Shown: piece by piece, positions 6,006-12,207 of the stretch
Numbering within the stretch: position 1 is the stretch's first letter
Layout: the number at the start of each line of letters is the position of its first letter
Source of the DNA: DATAEE01 sp036257535
GTDB taxonomy: Bacteria > Acidobacteriota > Vicinamibacteria > Vicinamibacterales > 2-12-FULL-66-21
Length of the DNA stretch: 29,594 nt
Reading direction: 5' to 3'
NCBI GenBank assembly: GCA_036257535.1
Contig: DATAFJ010000254.1
Location: 1-29,594 of the forward strand
Position numbers and translations under genes: made by a program
The notes under the pieces: generated by a model
What the model saw: only the letters and a program-made list of their open reading frames with translations
What the model was told of the DNA's origin: nothing
Databases searched by the model: none

Positions 6006-8429
6006 ATGAGCGAGCGAGGTGAGCGTCCGGGCGGCCTCGACGAACCGGCCGAGCGTCCGCTCTCGATTCCGCCGGAGATCCCGGTGCTCCCGCTGCGGGA
6101 CACCGTGCTTTTTCCGAATTCCTTCATGCCGCTCGCGGTTGCCCGCGAGAGCTCCGTCCGCCTCATCGACGAGGCGGCGGCGTCCGGCCGGCTGATCGGC
6201 GTCTTCACGCAGCGCGACGCCGCCGTCGAAGAGCCTGCGGAAGAAGATCTTTACCGGACCGGCACCGCGACCCACATTCACAAGATGTTCAAGCTGCCCG
6301 ATGGCAGCCTCCGCCTGATCGTGCAGGGGCTGTCCCGGCTGCAGCTGGATCGCGTCATCGCGGTCAGGCCCTACATCCGCGCCGCCGTGACGCTCGCCGA
6401 CGAGGCGCTCCGCGAAGAGGACCGGCTCGAGATCGACGCGCTCCAGCGCAACATCAAAACGAATTTCCAGCAGGTGGTGTCGCTCTCGCCGCTGCTGTCC
6501 GACGATCTCCAGACGCTCGCCCTCAACATCGTCGATCCCGGCAAGCTCGCCGACTTCATCGCGTCCAGCCTCACGACGCTGTCCACGGCGTCGCGTCAGG
6601 AAGTGCTGGAGACGCTCGACGTTCGCGCGCGGATGGATCTGCTCAATCGCATACTGATCAAGGAGCTCGAGGTGCTCGAGCTCGGGTCGAAGATCCAGTC
6701 GCAGGTCCAGTCCGAGGTCGGCAAGAACCAGCGCGAGTACTTCCTCCGCGAGCAGCTCAAGGCGATTCAGAAGGAGCTGGGCGAAGGGGACGACCAGGCG
6801 CGGGAAATCGAGGAGCTGCGGCAGAAGATCGAGACCGCGGGGATGCCCGAGTCGGTCAAGAAAGAGGCGCTCCGGGAGCTCGACCGGTTGTCGAAGATGC
6901 CGGTGGCGGCGGCCGAGTACACAGTGTCGCGCACCTACGTCGACTGGCTCGTCTCGTTGCCCTGGGCGAAGCGGACCGAGGAGATCATCGACCTCAAGCG
7001 CACGAAGTCCGTCCTCGACGCCGATCACTCGGATCTGGAAAAAGCCAAGGACCGAATCCTCGAGTATCTGGCCGTCCGGAAGCTGAATCCGGAGGTGAAG
7101 GGTCCGATCCTCTGTTTCCTCGGCCCGCCGGGAGTCGGCAAGACGTCGCTCGCGCGCTCGATCGCATCGGCGCTCGACCGCAAGTTCGTCCGCGTGTCGC
7201 TCGGCGGGATGCGCGACGAGGCGGAAATCCGGGGCCACCGGCGCACGTACATCGGCGCGCTTCCAGGCCAGATCATCCAGGGGTTGCGACGCGCGGAGTC
7301 GAAGAATCCCGTCTTCATCCTGGACGAGATAGACAAGCTGGGATCGGACTTCAGGGGAGACCCAGCTTCGGCGTTGCTCGAGGTCCTCGACCCCGAACAG
7401 AACAACGCCTTCCGGGATCACTATCTCGACGTGACCTTCGACCTCTCCGAGGTGCTCTTCATCACGACGGCGAACGTCCTGGACACGATTCCGCCGCCGC
7501 TCCGCGACCGCATGGAGGTACTGGAGCTGCCCGGCTACACCGAAGAGGAAAAGCTCAAGATTGCGGTCGAGCACCTGATCACGAAGCAGGTCAAGAACCA
7601 CGGCCTCACGCCGGAGCACATCGAGTTCAACGAGGAGGCCGTGCGCACGGTCATCCGCGGGTACACGCGCGAGGCGGGAGTGCGCAACCTGGAGCGCGAG
7701 ATCGGCGCGCTCTGCCGGAAAGTCGCGCGCCGCCGCGCCGAGGGGGATGAAGCCAAGGTGGTCGTGACGCCCGACGTCGTCACGGAGCTTCTCGGCGCGC
7801 CGAGATTCCTGGACGAGGAAGTGGAGCAGCGCACCAAGGATCCGGGCGTCGCCGTCGGTCTCGCCTGGACGCCCGCGGGGGGCGAAGTGCTGTTCGTCGA
7901 GGCCTCGCGGATGCAGGGTGGAGGATCGCTCACGCTCACGGGGCAGCTCGGGGACGTGATGAAGGAATCCGCGCGCACGGCGCTGTCCTGGTTCCGCGCG
8001 CACGCGCCCCACTACGGCGTCGATCCGGCGTTCTACAAGGACTCCGAAATCCATCTTCACGTGCCGTCGGGCGCGATTCCGAAGGACGGCCCATCGGCCG
8101 GCGTAACCATGGTCACGGCGCTCGCGTCCGAGCTGACCGGGCGTCCGGTGCGAGGCGACATCGCCATGACCGGCGAGATCACGCTCTCGGGACGCGTGCT
8201 GCCCGTCGGCGGCGTGAAGGAGAAGGTGCTTGCCGCCAGGCGTCACGGCATTCGCGAGATCATCCTGCCCAGGCAGAATGAGAAAAACGTCCGCGAGGAT
8301 CTCGGCGAGGAGCTGTGCCAGGACCTGCGCCTGCACCTCGTGTCGGGAATCGAGGAGGTGCTCGCCCTCTCGCTCCAGCCCACTCCGCGTCAGACGACGA
8401 CACCGCAGTTACCAGCCGAAGTGGTGTAA
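6006..8429 (+). CDS. lon: ATP-dependent protease Lon
   Basis: An 807-aa cytosolic AAA+ serine protease that degrades misfolded and regulatory proteins; full length for bacterial LonA. The N-terminal substrate-binding domain starts at IPVLPLRDTVLFP (about 25-37). Walker A GPPGVGKT is at 373-380 and Walker B FILDE at 437-441. The catalytic dyad is Ser697 (KDGPSAG) and Lys740 (GGVKEK), 43 residues apart as in E. coli Lon (S679/K722). The ATG at 6006 gives the usual N-terminus. The reading frame stays open upstream to 5739, but that part overlaps the dksA-like gene and the hairpins. The sequence TAAGGT at 5993-5998 either provides a weak ribosome binding site (AAGG) or, lying exactly 7 nt before the ATG, a -10 box for a leaderless message. 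The stop codon touches a 93-bp inverted repeat. Confidence 0.97.
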   Translation: MSERGERPGGLDEPAERPLSIPPEIPVLPLRDTVLFPNSFMPLAVARESSVRLIDEAAASGRLIGVFTQRDAAVEEPAEEDLYRTGTATHIHKMFKLPDGSLRLIVQGLSRLQLDRVIAVRPYIRAAVTLADEALREEDRLEIDALQRNIKTNFQQVVSLSPLLSDDLQTLALNIVDPGKLADFIASSLTTLSTASRQEVLETLDVRARMDLLNRILIKELEVLELGSKIQSQVQSEVGKNQREYFLREQLKAIQKELGEGDDQAREIEELRQKIETAGMPESVKKEALRELDRLSKMPVAAAEYTVSRTYVDWLVSLPWAKRTEEIIDLKRTKSVLDADHSDLEKAKDRILEYLAVRKLNPEVKGPILCFLGPPGVGKTSLARSIASALDRKFVRVSLGGMRDEAEIRGHRRTYIGALPGQIIQGLRRAESKNPVFILDEIDKLGSDFRGDPASALLEVLDPEQNNAFRDHYLDVTFDLSEVLFITTANVLDTIPPPLRDRMEVLELPGYTEEEKLKIAVEHLITKQVKNHGLTPEHIEFNEEAVRTVIRGYTREAGVRNLEREIGALCRKVARRRAEGDEAKVVVTPDVVTELLGAPRFLDEEVEQRTKDPGVAVGLAWTPAGGEVLFVEASRMQGGGSLTLTGQLGDVMKESARTALSWFRAHAPHYGVDPAFYKDSEIHLHVPSGAIPKDGPSAGVTMVTALASELTGRPVRGDIAMTGEITLSGRVLPVGGVKEKVLAARRHGIREIILPRQNEKNVREDLGEELCQDLRLHLVSGIEEVLALSLQPTPRQTTTPQLPAEVV

Positions 8430-8521
8430 AGGGGTCTGACCCGATTTTTTCGCAAATCGTAAAAACCAGCATGCCGACCAATGGTTCTTACCATTTGCGA
8501 AAAAATGGGGTCAGACCCCTT
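8429..8521. repeat. REPIN-like 93-bp inverted repeat
   Basis: Arms 8429-8468 and 8482-8521 (40 nt each) are inverted copies with three mismatches, separated by a 13-nt spacer that contains GCATGC. Each arm starts with a near-palindromic GGGGTCTGACCC core followed by a small hairpin ATTT-TTTCGC-AAAT. Two of the three mismatches are a matched G-C to C-G exchange at the closing pair of that hairpin (GATTT/AAATC in one arm, CATTT/AAATG in the other). This structure resembles REP doublets mobilised by RAYT-type transposases. No transposase gene lies in the window. The element occupies exactly the lon stop / downstream gene start junction. Confidence 0.88.
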
Positions 8522-9406
8522 ATCTGGTCGTCCGCCTATGAGCTGGACATCGGTCCGCACGTCTGGCCCATCGCCAAATACCGATTGCTTCGTGAAGCGC
8601 TCGGCGGTCGCGCGGCGTTTCTCGCTCCTGAACCGGCTGCCTGGGACGATCTCGCTCGCGTTCACACCGCGGAATACCTGAACAAGATCCGCGCGGGAAC
8701 CCTGTCGTTCGAAGAGATCGCGAGGCTCGAGCTGCCGTGGTCTCGCGAGCTCTCCGAGGGCTTCCGGCTCATGGTCGGCGGCACCATCCTCGCCGCAGAG
8801 CGGGCGCTCGATGCAGGAGTGTCCATTCATCTCGGCGGCGGCTTCCATCACGCGTTCGCCGACCACGGCGAGGGCTTCTGCATGTTCAACGACGTGGCGG
8901 TCGCTATCCGGCGGCTCCAGCGCGACGGCCGCATCCGCCGGGCCGCTGTGGTCGACTGCGACGTCCACCATGGAAACGGGACCGCGATGATCTTCGCGGG
9001 CGACGCCGACGTGTTCACGTTCTCGATCCATCAGCAGCACAACTATCCGAGCTGGAAGCCGCCGAGCGATCTCGACATCGGGCTGCCGGACGGCACGCGC
9101 GACGAGGCGTATCTCGGGAAGCTGGACGAGGGCGTGCACGCGGTAATCCGGCATCAGCCGGAAGTGGTCGCCTACGTCGCCGGCGCGGATCCCTTCAAGG
9201 AGGATCAGCTCGGCGGGCTGGCGCTGACGAAGGACGGCTTGCGCCGCAGGGACCGAATGGTCTTTGACGCCTGCCGGAACGCAGGCACGCCCGTGTTCGT
9301 GACGCTTGCCGGCGGCTACGCCCGCCGCGTCGAGGATACGGTCGACATTCACTTGGGGACGATCGAGGAGGGGATCTCCGCGCTCGTCTCGCCGGGGCAG
9401 GCCTGA
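8471..9406 (+). CDS. Histone deacetylase family metal-dependent hydrolase
   Basis: A zinc-dependent deacetylase/amidohydrolase fold (HDAC/AcuC/acetylpolyamine amidohydrolase superfamily), probably acting on acetylated small molecules or proteins in the cytoplasm. With the ATG at 8471 it is 311 aa. Key residues, in this numbering: the HH pair H126-H127 in GGGFHHAFADHGEGFCMFND, zinc ligands D164 and H166 in VVDCDVHHGNG, D240 in VAGADPF, and the active-site tyrosine Y283 in LAGGYARR. All are intact. The start is uncertain. The family sequence begins around LIWSSAYELDIGPHVFP-like residues (18 onward), and the first 16 or so residues are encoded by the inverted repeat at 8429-8521. No in-frame ATG, GTG or TTG lies between the repeat and the conserved domain, and the ATG at 8471 has no clear ribosome binding site. 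Translation coupled to lon is another option. Confidence 0.88.
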   Translation: MPTNGSYHLRKNGVRPLIWSSAYELDIGPHVWPIAKYRLLREALGGRAAFLAPEPAAWDDLARVHTAEYLNKIRAGTLSFEEIARLELPWSRELSEGFRLMVGGTILAAERALDAGVSIHLGGGFHHAFADHGEGFCMFNDVAVAIRRLQRDGRIRRAAVVDCDVHHGNGTAMIFAGDADVFTFSIHQQHNYPSWKPPSDLDIGLPDGTRDEAYLGKLDEGVHAVIRHQPEVVAYVAGADPFKEDQLGGLALTKDGLRRRDRMVFDACRNAGTPVFVTLAGGYARRVEDTVDIHLGTIEEGISALVSPGQA

Positions 9407-9414
9407 AGGCCTGC
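9397..9414. terminator. Hairpin between convergent genes
   Basis: GCAGGCCT (9397-9404) pairs perfectly with AGGCCTGC (9407-9414) around a 2-nt loop. It includes the deacetylase-family stop codon and ends 1 nt before the nudix stop. A two-nt loop would open slightly in RNA. There is no U-tract, so termination in either direction is tentative. Confidence 0.4.
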
Positions 9415-9415
9415 G

Positions 9416-9913
9416 CTACAAGAACTGGAACGCGGCGACCGTCTTCATGTCGACGATCTCTCCGCGCTCAATCATCGTCCACACTTCAGAGAGCGTGAAC
9501 GTCCGCGGCTCCAGCACTTCGTCCTCGTCGAGGTGTGCGGCCGAATCCGGTTCATCCAGGCCGTCGATGCGGAAAAAGATCATCTCCTCGTCGCAGTAGC
9601 CGGGAGTGGGGAAGAGCGATCTGAGGCGCTCCAGCCGCCGCGGCACTTTACCCACTTCTTCATGGCACTCGCGGCGGGCGGCCTGTTCCGCCGTTTCACC
9701 CGGGTCGAGCGTTCCGGCGGGAAGCTCCCATACCATTCGATCGATCGCGTAGCGATACTGCCGGACGAGGATCACGCGATCGGGCTCCGGCATCGGGATC
9801 AAGACGACCGACGGTGCGTGCCGCACGATCTCCAGCGTGACTTCGCGGCCGTCCGGTAGACGTGCGCGGTCGACGTGCACGCTGAATATCCGGCCAGTGA
9901 ACTGTACAGGCAT
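9416..9913 (-). CDS. NUDIX hydrolase, ADP-ribose pyrophosphatase-like
   Basis: A 165-aa enzyme predicted to cleave a nucleoside diphosphate linked to another group; the closest sub-type by look is ADP-ribose/ADP-sugar pyrophosphatase. The complete Nudix box runs from G67 to about K89 (GTLDPGETAEQAARRECHEE followed by VGK) and includes the metal-binding REcHEE residues. The preceding VILVRQYRYAIDRMVWELPAG is typical of the ADP-ribose pyrophosphatase group. The start is the ATG at 9911-9913, which begins 1 nt after the rluD stop codon, so it is the last gene of the ileS-lspA-lgt-rluD operon and probably translationally coupled. The longer upstream reading frame overlaps rluD and is not coding. 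Confidence 0.92.
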   Translation of the reverse strand: MPVQFTGRIFSVHVDRARLPDGREVTLEIVRHAPSVVLIPMPEPDRVILVRQYRYAIDRMVWELPAGTLDPGETAEQAARRECHEEVGKVPRRLERLRSLFPTPGYCDEEMIFFRIDGLDEPDSAAHLDEDEVLEPRTFTLSEVWTMIERGEIVDMKTVAAFQFL

Positions 9914-9914
9914 G

Positions 9915-10922
9915 TCAGGACGCCTCGCGCCTGAGGTCGGCGATGAGCTCCTGCAGATCGCCCGGCAACGGCGCAGCGAACTCGACGCGCGACCCGTCGG
10001 CAGGATGAGCGAACGCGAGCCGCGCGGCGTGAAGAAATGGGCGGTCGAGCCGCGCGAGAGCCCGGAGATGACCCGGCAGCTGACGGCGGACGCCGCCGTA
10101 TGTTGGATCTCCAACGATCGGGTGCCCGATGGCGTTGAGATGCACGCGGATCTGGTGCGTCCGGCCGGTCGCGATCGCGACATGCAGCAGCGACACGCCT
10201 CGAAAGTGCTCGGCTGCGGTGATGCGGGTCACGGCCGATCGCGCCCGCCGCGCCCGGGTGGACATCTTCTGCCGGTCGTGCGGATCCCGGCCGATCGGCG
10301 CGTCGATCCGGCGGCCGGCCTGCACGACGCCCCAGACGAGCGTGATGTATTCCTTGTCGACCTCTCGATCGCGGAATTGCCGCGACAGCTCCTCGTGCGC
10401 GCGGTCGTGCTTCGCGATCACCATCGCTCCGGACGTGCCGCGATCCAGCCGATGGACGATACCGGGCCGCAACTCGCCGCCGACGCCGCTCAGGTCCTTC
10501 ACGTGATGCAGGAGCGCGTTCACGAGCGTGCCCTCCGCATGGCCGGCGGCCGGGTGGACCACCATCCCCGGCGGCTTGTTCACGACGACGAGGTCCGGGT
10601 CGTCGTAGAGGATCGGCAGCGGCAGATTTTCGGGCTGCGGCGATGAGGGTGCAGGCGCCGGAATGTCCACGGCCACTCTCGCGCCGGCGCGGACCGGCGA
10701 GCTCGGTCGAATGTGCTTCGATCCCGTGTGCACGTGCCCGTCGCGGATGAGGCGCTGGATCTGCGATCGCGAGTAACCCGCCAGGACGGCGGCAAGAAAC
10801 TGATCGAGCCGAAGGCCGTCGTGTTCGGCGCCGACGTCGACCTCGAGATGTTCGGAAGCCTGCGATCCGCCCGAGGCGCCTGTCTCGCCGTAGCCACTCA
10901 GAGGCGAAGGCGGATCGCTCAT
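9915..10922 (-). CDS. rluD: RluD-type 23S rRNA pseudouridine synthase
   Basis: A 335-aa pseudouridine synthase of the RluA/RluC/RluD group, converting specific uridines of 23S rRNA to pseudouridine. A short variable N-terminus (1-25) precedes an S4-like RNA-binding domain (about 26-90, GLRLDQFLAAVLAGYSRSQIQRLIRDGHV). The catalytic domain carries the signature GIVHRLDRGTSGAMVIAK with catalytic aspartate D160. Other family marks are VVNKPPGMVVHP, DKEYITLVWG and TGRTHQIRVHL. Its ATG overlaps the lgt stop by 4 nt (ATGA). The position next to lspA, lgt and ileS is a common bacterial arrangement. The exact target uridines cannot be read from sequence. Confidence 0.93.
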   Translation of the reverse strand: MSDPPSPLSGYGETGASGGSQASEHLEVDVGAEHDGLRLDQFLAAVLAGYSRSQIQRLIRDGHVHTGSKHIRPSSPVRAGARVAVDIPAPAPSSPQPENLPLPILYDDPDLVVVNKPPGMVVHPAAGHAEGTLVNALLHHVKDLSGVGGELRPGIVHRLDRGTSGAMVIAKHDRAHEELSRQFRDREVDKEYITLVWGVVQAGRRIDAPIGRDPHDRQKMSTRARRARSAVTRITAAEHFRGVSLLHVAIATGRTHQIRVHLNAIGHPIVGDPTYGGVRRQLPGHLRALARLDRPFLHAARLAFAHPADGSRVEFAAPLPGDLQELIADLRREAS

Positions 10923-11728
10923 GCGGCCAGCTTGCGCCGCGCTGTCTTGGGCTCGGGGGCCGGGCCGCGGCGCGCCAGCCAGACGAGCATGCCGATGCTC
11001 AGCGGCACCAGGAAAACCGAGATGAACTGTGAGGTCGACAGCGGCCCGACCATCCCGCGGGGATCCCCGCGATAGAACTCGATCACGAACCGCGACACGG
11101 CGTACAGCAGGATGTAGCCCCAGAACGTCCGGCCGGGAAACAGCCTGCCGCGGCGTTCGGTCATCAGAAGCGCGACGAGTATGACCAGCTCGGCGCCTGC
11201 CTCGTACAGCTGCGTCGGGTGGAGGGCCACGCCCAGCGGAGTGCCGACGTTATCGGCCGCCGTCGGATTCGTGAACGTGATCGCCCACGCCACGTCGGTC
11301 GGCCGTCCGTAGCAGCAACCGGCCATGAGGCACCCCAGCCGCCCTACGACGTGACCCAGCGCGATTCCGGGCGCGAACGCATCGGTCGTCGTCCAGATCG
11401 GCAGCCCGGCGCGGCGCGCGTAGATGAGCGCGACCGGCACCGCGAGGACCAGGCCGCCGTAGAACACGCCGCCCGAGCGGACGAGCGACAGGATCTCGGC
11501 CGGGTTCGAACTGAAGTGATCGAAGTCGACGAAAAGCAGCAGGAGCTTTGCGCCGACGAGCGCCGCGACGATGACCCAGATGCCGAGGTCCAGCACCTTG
11601 GTGCCGTCGAGGCCGCGCACGCGTGCGCGGCGGACGGCGAGCTGGAGGCCAAGCAGGTAGGCCGCGGCCAGCAGCAGGCCGTAGGTGTAGATCGGGAACC
11701 GTCCGATCTCAAACAGAATCGGGTACAT
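10919..11728 (-). CDS. lgt: Prolipoprotein diacylglyceryl transferase, divergent sub-type
   Basis: A 269-aa integral inner-membrane enzyme that transfers diacylglycerol to the lipobox cysteine of prolipoproteins. Several hydrophobic helices (for example 16-33, 47-66, 87-104 and 200 onward) and the motif LHPTQLYEAGAE support the call. Two positions differ from the E. coli active-site pattern. The segment matching GGMSFHGGL reads SGGVFYGGL, so the essential His103 equivalent is Tyr90. The GRIGNF signature reads GRLGCL (R130 kept, Asn146 equivalent is Cys), followed by AGCCYGRP. I recall this FYGG/GCCYG form from several other phyla, so it probably is functional. It overlaps lspA by 20 nt and rluD by 4 nt. 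Confidence 0.92.
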   Translation of the reverse strand: MYPILFEIGRFPIYTYGLLLAAAYLLGLQLAVRRARVRGLDGTKVLDLGIWVIVAALVGAKLLLLFVDFDHFSSNPAEILSLVRSGGVFYGGLVLAVPVALIYARRAGLPIWTTTDAFAPGIALGHVVGRLGCLMAGCCYGRPTDVAWAITFTNPTAADNVGTPLGVALHPTQLYEAGAELVILVALLMTERRGRLFPGRTFWGYILLYAVSRFVIEFYRGDPRGMVGPLSTSQFISVFLVPLSIGMLVWLARRGPAPEPKTARRKLAA

Positions 11729-12206
11729 GTCGTCGTCCCGCGAGGAGCACGTCTAGGATGACGAGCGCCGCGCCGATCGTAATCGCCGAGTCCGCGACGT
11801 TGAACGCCCAGAAGTGCGCGTTGGCGTAGTAGACGTCCACGAAGTCGAGCACGTAGCCGGTGGCGGCGCGATCGATCAGGTTGCCAACGGCGCCGCCGAG
11901 CACGAGGGAGAGTCCGGTGCGGGCGAGCTTTTCGTCGGGCCGCAGCTGCGCGGCATACACCGCAATCGCGGCCAGCGCCAGAATGGCGACCGACAGCATG
12001 ACCGCCGGCTTGAACGGAAAGTCCGCTGCGTTGAACAGACCGAAGGCCGCGCCCGTATTGCGCACGTGCGTGAAGTCCAGGAACCCGGGGATGACCGTGA
12101 CGCTCTCGTGAAGCGGGAGCGTTCGGCGCACGACGGCCTTCGTCACCTGGTCGACCGCGACGATGACCACCGCGAGCGGCAGCTCGAGCCTCAGCCCCGA
12201 TGGCAC
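11709..12206 (-). CDS. lspA: Lipoprotein signal peptidase (signal peptidase II)
   Basis: A 165-aa inner-membrane aspartic protease that removes the signal peptide from diacylated prolipoproteins, the step after Lgt. Four hydrophobic segments are visible (about 8-27, 66-85, 97-112 and 137-156). The catalytic aspartates are D112 (GNLIDRAATGYVLDFVD) and D139 (FNVADSAITIG), and the conserved HVRNTGAAFG stretch is at 47-56. The start is a GTG at 12204-12206, 1 nt after the ileS stop codon. The 3' end overlaps lgt by 20 nt. The ileS-lspA order is widespread in bacteria. Confidence 0.95.
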   Translation of the reverse strand: MPSGLRLELPLAVVIVAVDQVTKAVVRRTLPLHESVTVIPGFLDFTHVRNTGAAFGLFNAADFPFKPAVMLSVAILALAAIAVYAAQLRPDEKLARTGLSLVLGGAVGNLIDRAATGYVLDFVDVYYANAHFWAFNVADSAITIGAALVILDVLLAGRRHVPDSV

Positions 12207-12207
12207 G

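Noticed and set aside
8315..8470. ATG at 8315 as start of the deacetylase-family gene
   Set aside because: The added sequence is the out-of-frame shadow of the lon C-terminus and would require a 115-nt gene overlap; kept only as a possible coupled start.
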